DNA of 64,000 nucleotides from Paragordius varius (taxonomy: Eukaryota; Nematomorpha). Within the stretch, counting starts at the first letter, position 1. The number at the start of each line of letters is the position of its first letter. The notes beneath the pieces are model-generated. The model was not told the DNA's origin. It saw only the letters and a program-made list of their open reading frames with translations, and searched no databases. The stretch is taken from contig OZ176057.1 of assembly GCA_964247055.1 (NCBI GenBank), forward strand, positions 3,286,001 through 3,350,000, in the 5' to 3' direction. Below are positions 24,864 to 38,225 of this stretch, piece by piece. Both the position numbers and the translations under genes were made by a program.

Positions 24864-27599
24864 AGACTAAAATAAGTGTGTTGTATCCAAGTGTTAACTT
24901 TGGCATGCAACTAAAAAAACATTGGTTGGCAAAGAAAATGTTTAATACTTATGTACAAACGAGGGTATATTCTAAAAAAATATTTATTTATAATGTTTTG
25001 GTCTTAAAAAGAAAAAGTGGTAAAAATATTCTATATGTGCATCGAAAACTCCATAGGTTGCAATTTTTAGTTTTGATGTAAGTTCTGCCAAGGTTGCATT
25101 GGTTTCATGTAAATACTGTCTATCCACCTTATCCTTCTTCTGCCGATTGCAAAAAGTCGACCTCGAGTGTAGCAACACCACACACATCGAAAGTCATATT
25201 AGCCTCTATTTTAGCATATAATATTTTTGCAAAGGAAATGGATAGCAAATTAATAAATTAACAAATAAGTTACCAAGTCATAAATTTATAAAATTGGTTT
25301 AAAGTACAGAATAATATTTAAGATATGCTAATAAATTTTCATCATTTAAAATCTAATATTAATTATAGGCTACGAAATGGATACGGCTTAAAAACACTTT
25401 ACAAACTGCCTCAAAGTTTTAATTTGCTGATTTGTTTATTTTATTATTATATTTTGGTATGCTCCAACCGTGATCTATTTAAAAAAATACTTAAAACATT
25501 GAAAATTAAATATGCATTAGCCTTTTGGACGTATGATTCAAAAAACGTATTACTGTATCAAGCTTCTATCTGCTGCTATTTTTTCTTGCATTTTGTAAAG
25601 TTTAAAATACAACAGGCAAAATATATATTAGGTTGAATTATATAATAATCAACTTACAAAGGCACTAAATATTTTAACAGCTATTAATAATTAATTTTAA
25701 AAGCAGCTGTTTGTTTATATCCGCTTAGGGTTATTCCCATTATAGAAAAATTAAAAATGTGGAAAGTAACAAATTTTTTAATGCACGAAAATAATGTTTG
25801 ATAATTAATTCCAACAAACTTCAATAATGTTTATTCAAGTTTGAGCACAGGGCTACAAAACTACCCCGAACTGTAAGCGTTAAATATAATAAGGTTGAAA
25901 GTCGAAATGAAAATATTTTATATTTTAACTGAAAGTTTTTAAGCAAATGAAATATTTAAAGCACCAATTTAAACGGGTTAAACCATTCGGGTGTCACAAA
26001 TTTAATAGAAAATTTTGGAATCTCGGTATGTTAAGCTCTAGATCACGAAAAGGGCTTTTACACACCTATAAAAAGCTCATTAGCGGCATTTGTATCTTGA
26101 TTTATTAAATTAAAAATAATAAAATTATAGCTTATTTGATAAAGATATATTTTAGTTGAAAAAAAGACAAGTTTAAGTTCACGGTGCAATCGATAGTTAA
26201 AAAAATGTGTTAATTTAGATATTTTTTAGATAATTTTATCAGGATTCTCATCGCGCTTTTTAGTCTTACGAGAGTCATTTTAAAAGGAATTTTTTATTAT
26301 AAACACTCATATCAAAAAAGGGCAAAATCGGCTTTATATAAAAAAAGCTTGGAGTAAACTTTATCAAAAATAAAAACGCTTCAATTGCTTTTTAATTTTT
26401 CGTAGACAAATTTTGGGATATTTTGTATTTACTCATTATCTTTTTTGTCTTTTCATTTCAAACTCAAACATAAAAAATTGTTAATTAATTTGGCCCAAAT
26501 TAAAATATACAGCGAAAAAAATCAAAATAAGAAATATTAAAATCTTCCTTGCAAACTTTCGTCGGTCATCGCGAATACATCAGGCAAAGAAATATTCAAA
26601 TTCAAAAATTTTATCAATTAACTTTTGATTTTGAAATAGATATTGGCAATTTTCAGTATGTATTGGTTATATGTTTGTTTTATTCGGATTTTGTTGCCAC
26701 CGTCAAGGATGACACATAAAAATATATTTGAATTTAATATATTATGTAAAATATTATCAAATAAAATTTTATTATATATATACTCTTTTTTAATAAATGC
26801 ATTATCATTTTCATATACTGTCTCTCTGTTATAACCTAACACCTACACTGTGTTGAATCCAATCAAAACAGCTCCCAAAACAGCGGGTTTTATACCAGTT
26901 TAAGTTTTGTGCAAAATTACCTCAAAATGAAATCCTTTACAAATAATATGAAGAGTAACGTTTTAAACCTGTTGATTAACTACTGTTTTAAAGGTTATAG
27001 CGAATTATTTGAAAATTAATAAACATTAAAAAATTCCTAGAACATATAAGCGTCCAACTTAGTTATATTTTAGAAACATTTACTTGTATTAGTGATTTTA
27101 AAGAACCAAAAGAAATTTTTTTACGAATATATAATTCTTTGAAAAATTTGGATGAGCTAACGCAAAAATTTTAGTTTGGCCTCATATTTTTAATATTTGT
27201 TAAATTCGGAATTAAATGAGATACTAGAATATTCTAAAAATAAATTAAGCCTTATAAAATATTGAATAAAGCAAAATGAGGAAAACTCCGAAACGTTAAA
27301 AATAACAATAAAGGAGCCAATTGCGTTATAAAAACAATTTAAATATGCTAGAGTATGATTGATTAAAGATTTCTGAAAATAAGCGTATTATGTTTTAATA
27401 TTTAATTTTTTGGCAAATTTTTGTTGAAGCTCATTTTGTGTTAAAATTTTAGGTTTGATAAAAGCATTCATTTTAAAATAATATAAACTTTTTCTATACT
27501 CAATGATGCCGAACATTTCTATCCTTTAAGATTTAAATAATATGCTGTCTCAATCAAAAAAATTAAATTGGATTATTGCGAAATATCCATAATTCAAAT

Positions 27600-27870
27600 C
27601 AGTGACGTAACTTGCATTTCTGGCCCCCGGTGCATGAATCATTGATGGCGCACCCCCCCCCTTCCATACTCATGGCATTAAAAAAAATCACATTCAAACC
27701 GTAGACACGACCACTCATATAAATGGGTGATTTTTTTAATGTATTATTTAAAATAATAACTTTCAAATACCTTTTTTTTCGAAATAAAATTAAAATATAA
27801 ATGCAGCGCCCCTTTAACTATGGCGCCCGATGCATCCGCCCCCCTTTCCTCTCACCTAGCTACGCCTCTG
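27600..27870. mobile_element. hAT MITE with CAGNGRCGTARCT ends
   Basis: The left end is CAGTGACGTAACTTGC; the complement of the right end is CAGAGGCGTAGCTAGG, a widespread hAT terminal motif. The element is GC-rich compared with its surroundings (GGCGCCC tracts) and non-coding. Flanking octamers match only 5 of 8, so the insertion is old. Confidence 0.7.
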
Positions 27871-28590
27871 CCTAAAATAAAAGCGGGTCATACCCATAAT
27901 CATTAATTTGAGACAATAGAAATGTTCAGTCCAACATGCTTTACATCAGATACGCTTCCACTAAATTTGGCAAAAAAAATAAATTTTAAAGCTATGTACC
28001 CTTTTTTCCAAATTACTTTTTTTGGTTTCTACATATACGTTAAACAGGCCGGTCGCATGAGGTCTCTATCGATATTCTATCTATTACTTAGATTACATTG
28101 ATTGTTCGATAATAAAGATTAAATTAATTATTTTAGTATAACAAATATTATTCGATTAAATCACCGGTTTGTATTTTTTTTAATTACCAGCCTCCATTTG
28201 TGCTAGGAGCCTCTGCTCTAGCATTAATTAAAAAATTTTATCCAATGACTAGCCCCACTTTCCTTAAAAATTGAATATTAACAGTTATTTTTATCAAGTT
28301 TGGAAAACATTATGTATTTTCGGATGCAAAAAAATATTATTGTTTAACGAATGCTTTAAAGCGACTGGGTCATTTTTAAATTTTATGAGTGTGTTGACTT
28401 TCAAAAATATTTGGCTTTGAAGCATTTTTTAATTAACTCCACGCCATCCGCTGGTTTTTTGAAGAGTTATGAGATTCGAAACTATTTTTGGAAAACATGT
28501 AGCCATAATGTGATCGTTTTTTTAAAAAAAAATTACGAAAGTACTGAATCATTTCTCTCTTCGTAAAGCCCCACCATCTCGAAGTATTTA

Positions 28591-28807
28591 CAGTATGCAT
28601 TTTAATGATTGCTTATTTCACACTATAGTTGAGTAATTTGCAACACAGAAGTGTATGGAAAAAACAACAAAATGTTGAATAAACAATTTTTTTCCTTTCA
28701 TACATTACTTTATTTATTTTATTCAAGATTTTATTGTTATTTTTTTTAAGTTACTGTGTTGCAAATTGCCCAACTAAAGTGTGAAATAAGCAACCATTAA
28801 CATACTG
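28591..28807. mobile_element. Hairpin MITE family B, copy 4 (complete)
   Basis: The best-bounded copy: TA, then CAGTATGCATTTTAATGATT, and on the right CCATTAACATACTG, then TA. The loop is longer than in other copies because of an AT-rich insert near 28,705-28,750. Confidence 0.78.
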
Positions 28808-29535
28808 TAAATAAATATTAGCGGATTTAAAAAAACGTATTAATTCTTTCAAATTTGAGAACTTTTTATTTTAAGTGTCAAGGCTGACGCTATTTTGTTA
28901 AAACTAGTTGGTGTAAATAAGCGCTTTAACCAAAAAATATTTAAATCTATCGTCACAAAAAATCGTGAAATCATATATGGGGAATTAAAATTTCAGTTTT
29001 ATGAAGTATTCCTAGTCTCTTTTCAAATAAGTTGTTAGGTAAAACTACACTAAATATTGTGAAACACACATGTTAAAATTTGTATAGCCTTAATTTCATA
29101 CATTATTTTTTGTACTAATGCTCCACTCACATTCTTATATATTGTGAATTTGTGGTGGTCAACTTTTATATAAAGACTCTAACATTAAAAGGCTTGACCA
29201 TTTTTTCGGGAAACGAAAAATCTTAAAAAAAGTTGATGATATAAATCGTATGGACTAATCACAATTTAGGACAGTGGTTTCCAACAGGGTGGCGTAGAAT
29301 CTAAGGCGGCGCAAAAAATTTGGAGAATATAATTAATTCAAATAAAACCAGAAACAAATTGTAATTTGGATGCAAATTATCAAGATTTTCGTCGATATTA
29401 ATATTTTAAAAATTGCAAATCCTAGGATCTCATAGATTGGGTTTTTATATTATAATAAATTTTACATTTTTATCTTAGATATTTAATCTATAGAGGAGCG
29501 CAGGAATTTTTATTTTCAATTTGGTGGGGCATGAA

Positions 29536-32500
29536 TAAGGTGACCAGACGTCCCGCTTTTTCACACTTTGTCCTGCGTCCCGCTACGTTTTTAAAATGTC
29601 CCGCTTTTTCACGATTATAAAAATTTCTTTTTAATACAAATAAATTTTTTTATCCGTTTAAATTTTTTATCCTTAAATATCTTTAATATCTATATAAATT
29701 TTAAATTAAAATTTTTTATTTTAAATTAATATTTATTTTTTTCGAAATTATATCATATGATTATACACTTTCCTTCCTACTACTACTGTCATCATTATCA
29801 AAAAGCCAAGTTAATACCACATCTAGATTAAAAGACAAATTGATACCCCAAATCGGTACCTTACACGTTTATTCCAGAAAATTAAGGTAATAAAATATTT
29901 ATTATACTAATATTTTAGTTTTATTCTTGCCAACATTATTAAAAAGCCAAATTAATACCACAAATCGGTAGCTTAAAAGACAAATTGATACCACAAATCG
30001 GTACCTTACACGTTTATTCCAGAAAATTAAGGTAATATAATATTTATTATACTAATAGTAGTTTATAAATATTAGCACAAAAAGAGGTTGTAAATTCAAC
30101 GATGAATTAATGAAAGATTTTCCTTTTATCCAAAAAACGAAGAATGAATCATCTGTTAAATGTCTTATATGCGAGGGGGAATTCATTCTAGCACATGGCG
30201 GCAAGCATGATATTACAAAGCATATGGAAACACAGAAACATAAAAAATGTTTAGAAATGGCGGCATCATCTTACAAAATAATCGATTTTTTTCGAAAAAC
30301 CGCTTTTGGAGAGGAAGAAAAGAATTTGGCACTAGCTGAGGGCGTGTGTTTTCACGCCGTTAATCACAATCATTCCTTTAGATCTATGGACTCTACCTCA
30401 CAGGTTATTCGCACGTTTCCATAAAAAATTTACATGTGCCCGTACAAAGGCTGAAGCTATTGTGTGCAATGTCCTTTCGCCACATGCATTTTCTGGAATA
30501 CAAAAAGATTTGCTGAAAATTAATTCCTTATCCCTATACTGATGCATCAAATCACCATGAAACAAAATTATTTCCCACTTAAATTTTGATTCAGAAACCG
30601 GAGTAAAAATTAAAATTTTAGATTTAATTTCTCTACCCGGTGAAAATTCCGAAATAATATTTACTTCAATAATGCATATTCTAGAAAAAAATAATTTAAA
30701 AGAACAAAATTATCGCATATTGCGCTGACAACACCAATACGAACTTCGGTGGAAAAGCAAGGAGGGGAACGAATAATATTTATAAAAGCAGATAATCTTA
30801 ATCAAAACATTATTGGCGTTGGGTGTGCAGCGCGTATAATACACAACGCTATTCAAACAGCTGCTGATTTGTTACCCCTAGATGTGTAAAATATAATTGT
30901 TAAAATATATTCCTATTTTTATATATACACGGTATGAAACGCTTAAAGAATTCTGTGAAAATGCAGAAGTTCAATATCAAAAAATGCTTGGATATTGTAA
31001 AACTCGTTGGTTAGCTTTTATGCCAGCTATCGAAAGAATTTAAAATGTACGATCCTTTAAAATCTTTTTTTTATCACAGCACAAATTCCTACAACTTTAA
31101 AAAAGTTTTTTGAAAGTGATTCTTCAAAAATATGGTTAGAATTCTTACATAATCAAGCTTCTCTCTTTCACAATGTTATTAAATTAATAGAAGGTGACAA
31201 AATTTCGGCAATCGAAGTAGCCAATGAAGTTAGTAACCTCAAATCGTAATGTCAAGAAAGATTAGAAAATAATTTTATACTATTAACCATCCGCATTATT
31301 ATAAATAATTTAGAACAACAAGGCTAAATAAATCGCCAAGATATCCTGTACCATATAAAAATGTTTTATACAAACTGTAAAGATTATTTGGAAGACTGGA
31401 CGACGTAATTCAATGAAATTGATCATTTTCATTGGATAACATTAAAATCAGAATTTAATTGGTGCGATGTTCAAAAATCGTTTGATTATATTTGTTCCCA
31501 AAAATTCTCAAAAAGTAATCTTTCAGAAAATGATCTTTTTTTCTGAAGTATCAATAGTTAAAAGATATATTAATAATTGGTTGGAAATATTTCATCACCA
31601 ACTATATTACATACAATAATATTTTAAAAATTGTGGAATTCGCACTATCTTTACCTGGAACCAACGCTGCTACGGAGCGCGTTTTTTCCACAGTAAATCA
31701 GGTGTGGACATCGAAAAATTAAATTTAAATGTTTAAACTTTAAAGGCCGTTTTATCTGTCAAATATTTGACAAATTCTTGTGAAGACTTCTGCAATATTT
31801 TAAAAAATGATGACATGCTAAAACGCATTCACTTAAACAAAAAATATACCAAAGAATAAAATATTTTCTTTAAAGTTTTTGTGTTAAAAAATAAACAAAA
31901 TTACTGAAAATATTGTATAAGTCTTCATAATTTATCAAATTATATTTGAACACATAAAATGGCTTTTATTCAACATTTAAATTTGATTCCGTGTCCTTAC
32001 TTAATTTACTGTGGAAAAACGCGTTTAATAGCAGTGGTTCAGGTAAAGATAATGCGAATTCTACAATTAAAATATTATTGTATGGAACATAATTTGTTTA
32101 AAAAAATGATTATTTTAACCATTTATATCCTACGTTTTTTCTGTTGTCCATAATATAAGTTTTCATTCAATATATTTATTTAATAATGAGACTTCATAAA
32201 AAAAGTGTCACTGTGCACCGTCTTGTCTTCCAAATAATCGTTTCTGTTTGTATAAAACATTTTTAAATTCTGGCTATTCATTGAGCCTTGTTTTTCTGGA
32301 TGCTTTATAATATTGCGATTAGGTAATTGTATAAAATTATTTTCTAACCTTTTTTGACTTGGAATTTTGACATTTGTTCTGTGATAAAAAATAGTATTCC
32401 AGGAGATCACATTTTTATAAATATTTCAATCGCTGGCAAAAGACCTAACCAACAGTTCTACAATATCCAAGCATTATAACATCTATATTTTGCACATCCA

Positions 32501-32878
32501 GGGGTAACAAATCAGTAGCTGTTTGAATAGCGTTGTGTATCTGCCAATAATGTTTTAAGTTTATTCGCTAAATTGTTAAAAATATTTTTTGTGCCGCTTC
32601 TTGCATCACCCAGCGCACTTTGTGATGATTTCGTCTTTATTATTTTTTTCTAGAATATTACAATCACTTCACCCTTTGTTCGTGCACATGGAAATTTATT
32701 GAATAAGGTACAAACAACCTGTGAGGTACAAATTTTTTTATATTTATAATGTATTTGTGTTAAAAATAATTAAATATTACAATAAATTTTTTGTATAAAA
32801 ATTTTTGGTTGCACCCCCCAATGACCCCCCCTTCTCGGATTTGTCCCGCTTTTTCCTTCAAAAAATCTGGTCACCTTA
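29536..32878 (+). mobile_element. hAT DNA transposon (inner, 3.3 kb, degenerate)
   Basis: Terminal inverted repeat TAAGGTGACCAGA is perfect over 13 bases at both ends and continues imperfectly into a CCCGCTTTTTC-type motif. Flanking 8-mers ggcatgaa (29528-29535) and ggtatgaa (32879-32886) match at 7 of 8, as expected for hAT. Inside lie remnants of a BED-finger transposase on the + strand. It inserted into the MITE 29272-32909. Several stops and shifts show that it is dead. Confidence 0.88.
30068..31858 (+). pseudogene. Degenerate hAT transposase (BED finger, hATC end)
   Basis: The first open part (30110-30424) has a BED-type zinc finger: VKCLICEGEF.. with C-x2-C, then ..DITKHMETQKHKK supplying the two His. 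This is followed by an IDFFRKT motif common in ZBED/hAT transposases of arthropods and other invertebrates. The frame is then broken many times; recognisable pieces include a middle segment near 30,590-30,720 and the C-terminal dimerisation signature FALSLPGTNAATERVFST near 31,635-31,695. A complete hAT transposase would be about 600 residues. The DDE/RNase-H-like core is too damaged to check. Confidence 0.8.
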
Positions 32879-32909
32879 GGTATGAACAAAAAAAGGTTGC
32901 GAACCACTG

Positions 32910-34199
32910 ATTTTTGAATTATGAAAAAACTTTTTTAATAATATCCACAAAATAATTGGGCTCATACATTTTATATAGTAGCTTTTCCATGTTGACCATC
33001 AAATTAAACATATTTAAAACCAAAATTTTAAAGTTTACAAAACAATACAATAATGTGTCAATTTTAGTTTAATGTCCAATATCTGGATTGGAAAAAAATA
33101 TTATTTAATTATGAAATTTAATAGCAGAAAAGAAGATGATATGCACATAAAAATTTATTTATGTGGTCGTACAAATACAATAATAAGCGCAAAGCGGCGG
33201 CATACTTATATATGTGTATGTATAAAAATCTCTTTGACTCTAAAATAATTTTTTTTATTCCACTTCAAAGGAAAAAAAAGTCGGAAGTTTTATTTTTATT
33301 ATTATATTTTTATTACAACACACAGAGTTCACAAAAAAAATAATTGTTAAAAGAAACACAGTAAAAAAATTAATAATTTACCGCGCGTTGTCTATTATAT
33401 AAATGCGCACATAAAAGAAAAAAATCCGTAGGTGATGTTTAAAATTTTTAGGATAAAAACCACAAATTGTATGAATGTGAAAATTTAATGCTTTAAAACT
33501 TATGAAACACCTTTGCTATATAATTCATATTTTTGTTATATTGTAATTGTGCCATATAATTTGCTTTCATGTAAGTTTTTTAAAAAAGAAACGGATGTCC
33601 TTTTATTCCTAATTAATTTTTTTTCATCTTTTTCTTGAACTGAATGGTTTAAAACAAAGTTTGAAAACTTTTAAAAAATCGCAGAAATTTCTAAGTCATT
33701 ATGAAAATACCTTATATAAAATATTTAGTGTTTGTTTATTGCTTAAAATGATTTCATTGCATTTGTCATATATAATAATCTTACAAAAGTTATAGAAATT
33801 AGGACAAAACTAACTTCGCTCATTTTTAACTCAAAAAAGCGGCCGTATATATATAGGGGGATTTATGTATAATTTATTAGCTTTCAAATAAAAAACTAAA
33901 AAATGTTGGCACAATATCACATTTTCTCCAATTCCGGCCAACTGAATAGGCAAATTCGGAATTATTAAAGGAGTGCTGATTTTACTAAGATTTTATGAGC
34001 TTATTTTTACCAAATTTTTGGTGGAGCGTATAAAAAGTCACGAAAAGCTTGTTGGCCACCCCTGATCTGGAGTATAATTAAGTTGAAATAGTATTTCTTT
34101 CGATATTTTTCATACACTTTGGCTATTTTGAGAGATGGATTGAATAGTAAGCGCTACAATATAATTAATATTATAGAGGAGTTAAAATTTATCATACAG
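32910..34199. other. AT-rich stretch without recognised features
   Basis: Nothing supportable beyond a lone hAT terminus at 34040-34064, at 1.3 kb of low-complexity AT-rich sequence. Confidence 0.5.
34040..34064 (-). mobile_element. Isolated hAT terminus
   Basis: The complement reads CAGGGGTGGCCAAC, a common hAT end. No partner terminus was seen nearby, so this is a fragment. Confidence 0.3.
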
Positions 34200-37100
34200 T
34201 CTTATATAGGTGTGGCATATTCCAATTTTACCCTTTATAACGGATAATATGGTTGTTTTGCTAGAAATTAGAGAAAGCACTAAATTATTTAATTATTATT
34301 TATCTGATCCAGGAAACGACAAAGCAAAATATACATTAGAAGACAATCCAAATACAAAAATTTTGACACGAATTTTAAAAAAAAAGTGGTATATAACAAA
34401 AAAATCTCCTTAAATGAAAAAAATATAATAAAAATTTTTGTCAAATACCTCCAGCTAGACCAACCAACTCGATTTAACTTGGAAATCTGGTGAACATTGT
34501 GCGGAGAAATATGATAATAATACTCAATACTCGGACGACATTATGAACAAAAGCCATAGGATATAGCCAAAATATTTTGGTTAAAACAAGTTTTCCACAT
34601 TTTTGAAAAAATTGTTTTTTTATTACAGGCCTGTCATGTTAATTAACCGATGGAATGCCGTAAAACAGTGGTTAACGAACGGGGGCAATGTTCCCAAGGG
34701 GGCGCATATCGAAAAAATATAATCTAATAAATGCCCCGACAATAACTTCGCCCTTTTTTTTTGAATTAGGACCCCAGTTCGGGCCCACCCCGTATAAAAA
34801 ATGGGTTTTTTGAAAACAGAAGTCCACAAAAATTGTGTCTTTGAGACAATATTCCGGAAAACGTGTTGGACAATTTTAAATATGATTTTTGTTTACTTAT
34901 TTTCGATTGCGCCGAACATAGACGGCTCGCTTTTTTAATTAGGCTCTCCTTTTACCCGCCCCCGTAAAATGCCATTTTTTTTAAAAAAATAAGTCCACAA
35001 AAATTATTTTTTAGATTTTCGCCCGAGGTAAGAGACCGTAAAAAAATATTTCAAGTATTCACTGTTAAAAGGCAAAAACTTTAGTCATGCGTTTCTTTCA
35101 TATTGGCTGCCGGGAAAGGACCTACCCACTATGTTAGCTTATTTCACACTATAGTAGGGCAATTAACAACACGGTAGTGTATGGAAAAAGCAATAAAATG
35201 TTTGAATAAACAGTATTTTCCTTTCTTTTTTCGATATACTTATGCGTTGCAAATTACCACCATTAAAATGCATACACCAACAGACATGATTAAATAAAGC
35301 ATTTAAAATACCAAATTTAATATAATTTACGATTCAAATTAACCTTTGAACAATGTTCACCCTCGAACAATTCAAATTCATCCTTGAACAATTTAATTCA
35401 CCCTTGAACTATTTAAATTCACCCTAAAAATAAATTATGTGTTTTCTGGATAATATAACTCATCATCAATATGAAATATATTTTTACGAGATAGTTTATT
35501 ATTTTTACAGCATTATATTAATTTTAAACAGAAACATATTATAAAAATATTATAAAATAAAGGTAATTTAAAAAACACAAAATTTATTTTAGGCCGAATT
35601 TGAATTGTTCGAGGGTGCATTTGAATTGTTCGAGGGTGCATTTGAATTGTTCGAGGGTGTATTTGAATTGAAGGGTGAATTTGAACTGTAAAGGGTATAG
35701 TTCTCAACCTCCTGAAATATCACTTAACCATGTAGAAGAAAAAAATGGACATCACCTATTGAAATATTTTAAAAAACATATTGGATATTATCATTTCAAA
35801 AATTTGATTTTTAATATCCAAAATAAACATTATGAATACAAGTTAACATTCCAAGATGCTATATTTTTGTTTGAAACGGCGTTTATATCCATTATCATAT
35901 GAAATGGGTAAAATATCTATACTTATTTTGCTGGATTTTATTGTCACCCAGATACCTAAAAAATACTGACCACAACACTACATAACATATTTTTATACAT
36001 TACTGTTGCTTGTATGCTTGATTGGTTGGTATATCTTTATATCTGTAAAAAATGTAATATACAAATACATATCCATAGAAAATTGTAAAAAATACAGCCA
36101 AACTTACAAATGTTTTTTATTTCTTTGATCTTTTTCATTATTGTATAATGCTAAAAGCAAAATGTAATGATAAATATTAAGCACCATATATATACATATA
36201 GAGGTATAAGCCTTTCTAGCAGGGAGATAGATTAAAAGATAAAAAAATTATACTATAATAGTATAAAAAGAATTTTTTTCTTTGATGTCACAAAAACGAA
36301 AAAATTTTGTTAAATATAAAGGAAAAAAAATAAAAACTCGATTTTTTATATTAAAAATAATAATTTTTTTGTTTGTTGTGTTTGGAAGTAGAAAATAATA
36401 CACATTGACCAATACAATTTAGATTAAAAAAATGTACGTAATAGAAAGATAAAACATTGTGAAATGTTTATGTTTTTAAAATTTGATTTTTTTTTATTTC
36501 AAACATTCTTTGGTAGCGCATTTTTATGTAGCTTAGTCTTTTAAGAATATTACGCTATTTTACAAGTGGTGTTGTTATATATTTTGAAAAATATTCCAAA
36601 AACTGACTATTTTATTCATATTTTTACATTTTTACCCGGCCTTTCCATATTCAATCAATAATTTTGCTTTCGCTATGAATACAATTATCCGTTAACATTT
36701 GGATCATTAACAAATATCCAGTCTATCAAGGTAACTGCTAATTTATATTAAATTAATAAATTGTAATTGAATCTTTTATCTAAAATAAATTAAAATTTGT
36801 TGTTTATTTAAAATGAATTAGTTGTGTCATTTTTTCCTATGTATTTAATAAAATCAATATTGCATTATAATTTTATATAGTAACTACCCTACCTACCTAT
36901 TCTATTCAAAAAGGTTGAATAAGCCATATTTTAACAAATTTTAACAAGAGATGGGGGGTGGGGGTGCAGCAATATTACAGTCCCCTATCCTTTATTTTAA
37001 TAAAATATTTTTTATAGGTATAAATATTTGGTAAAGTCTTATACTTTTTAATGAATATGATATTGTTAAAACCATAGAACTCTTGTTTTTTCCATTCTTT

Positions 37101-37629
37101 ACAAAATATTTCGACCCATTCAACGAAAAAAAAATAAATTTTACGTAAAATAAAGGATACATAACTGTATTTACTAGTATATAGTTTTCGACTTGTTTAA
37201 TTTATTTTTTATAATAGCAATCATAAATTTTTGGGCCTTTTTTTGTTTTTGTGTAATTGGTTTTCACAGAATAGTTGTGCATAAATTGTATAGGTAGACT
37301 AAAAATAATGAAATTTAAAAGTTTCAATCAATTAGGTCCTCTTTAGTCAGCAAAATAGTAGTCAAACGCATTTTACATATTATAATAATAAGATACTCAT
37401 TATAAAACGTTAAATTTTCAAAGTTTATTTTTTGCAGCAACGTCGTGTTTATATAGTCGGTGAATTTTTTAGCAAATATAATGCAGATAAGCAAAGAAAA
37501 AAACCTAATCCTAATCAAACAATAGTTTCTTTTCAAATACCATTAATCATGAACGAACGAATCAATATTAAAAATTGGTCATTTACATTTTTTATTAAAA
37601 TTGTGTTTTATATTTATCATATAATGTGA
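34200..37629 (+). CDS. Possible exons of an unidentified gene (weak MPN/Abraxas-like similarity)
   Basis: Three stretches look more like coding sequence than their surroundings. 34209-34413 follows a TATATAG acceptor and reads ..VVLLEIRESTKLFNYYLSD... 35700-35902 follows an AG at the end of a fold-back repeat and reads LLKYFKKHIGYYHFKN, then FQDAIFLFETAFISI. 37438-37629 follows a strong TTTTTGCAG acceptor and reads QRRVYIVGEFFSKYNADK.. to a stop. The middle piece resembles the MPN-type segment of Abraxas/FAM175 proteins (human KKNVVGWYKFRR.. then DLVFLLLT), but similarity is low and I could not find good donor sites joining the three. It could be a divergent gene, a decayed pseudogene, or three chance frames. 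Confidence 0.22.
34655..35110 (-). repeat. Dispersed copy of the 14-kb satellite-like repeat
   Basis: On the opposite strand it matches 14320-14760: CCCCAGTTCGGGCCCACCCC, AGTCCACAAAAATTGTGTCT and TTTGCGCCGAACATAGA-type segments are in the same order, ending TTGGCTGCCGGGAAAGGACC. Confidence 0.65.
35131..35276. mobile_element. Hairpin MITE family B, copy 5 (left end lost)
   Basis: GCTTATTTCACACTATAG to ..CCATTAAAATGCATACA. It abuts the right border of the satellite-related block 34655-35110, and its first about 20 bp are missing. Confidence 0.6.
35321..35700. mobile_element. Fold-back element family A, copy 7
   Basis: About four 21-bp units on the left (CGAACAATTCAAATTCATCC-like) and five on the right ending GAACTGTAAAGGGTATAG. 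The final AG sits just before a candidate exon at 35,701. Confidence 0.7.
36978..37167. mobile_element. Hairpin element family F, copy 2
   Basis: TA, then CAGTCCCCTATCCTTTATTT at the left and TAAAGGATACATAACTG, then TA at the right. Shares the arm sequence of 22488-22860 but lacks the inner GGCGTCGAAAAT hairpin. Tc1/mariner type by ends. Confidence 0.65.
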
Positions 37630-37849
37630 TGACATGACTGGACATTTAAATCCAACGATAGTCGGCAACTTCTGAAAAAATTAAAGGGTGCAATAATCCT
37701 AGCCAACTTTGAGCTAAACTTAAAAACTATATTTTAGCTAATACAAAAATATTTAATGTCGTTTCCGCAAAAATTTAAGTTTTTTAAAATTATTCTCGGA
37801 TATTAATACAATCATTCATTGAATTTTAAAAATCTATATATTTATAAAA

Positions 37850-38225
37850 ATGGAAAATGCTGGCTTTGTGATCTGTTTCCGGAATATCGGTAGACCCTTT
37901 CAAATCCAAATATCGAAAAAATCCGACAATAGCTTCGCCCCTTTTTTAAATTAGGCCCCCAGTTCGGGCCCACCCCGTGTAAAAAACGGTTTTTTTGCAA
38001 ACAGAAGTCCACAAAAATCGTATCTTTTAGACAATTTTCCGAGGAAGTTGGACCATTCAATTTCAAATATAATTTTTATTTACTTATTTTCGATTGCGCC
38101 GAACAGTCGACTCGTATTTTTAATTTAGGCCCTCTTTTTACCCGCTCCCCCCGTAATGCCATTTTTTCAAAAAGTCTACAAAAATAACTTTTTGACTTTT
38201 ATTTTTCGCCCAAGTAAACAAAATA
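37850..38225 (-). repeat. Second dispersed copy of the 14-kb satellite-like repeat
   Basis: Shares AAATGCTGGCTTTGTGATCT, GGCCCCCAGTTCGGGCCCAC, GTCCACAAAAATCG and TGCGCCGAACAGTCGACTCG with 34655-35110 and, inverted, with 14390-14770. Confidence 0.65.

Larger units (their letters stand above)
24258..29263. other. Gene-poor stretch upstream of POLR3E
   Basis: I see no recognisable gene. It contains the 24.3-24.9 kb inverted repeat, a hAT MITE (27600-27870) and a family B hairpin (28591-28807). Short frames at 24984-25187 (-; ..YLHETNATLAELTSKLKIA..) and 25325-25636 (+) have no family I know. The missing first exon of POLR3E could lie here. Confidence 0.5.
29272..32909. mobile_element. hAT MITE (outer), split by a second hAT
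   Basis: Ends CAGTGGTTTCCAAC on the left and GGTTGCGAACCACTG on the right, giving inverted repeats with the core CAGTGGTTnnCAAC typical of hAT elements. The flanking 8-mers atttagga and atttttga match at 6 of 8, a decayed 8-bp target duplication. Without the inserted element (29536-32878) it is only about 290 bp and non-coding, so it is a MITE. It must be older than the element inside it. Confidence 0.8.
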
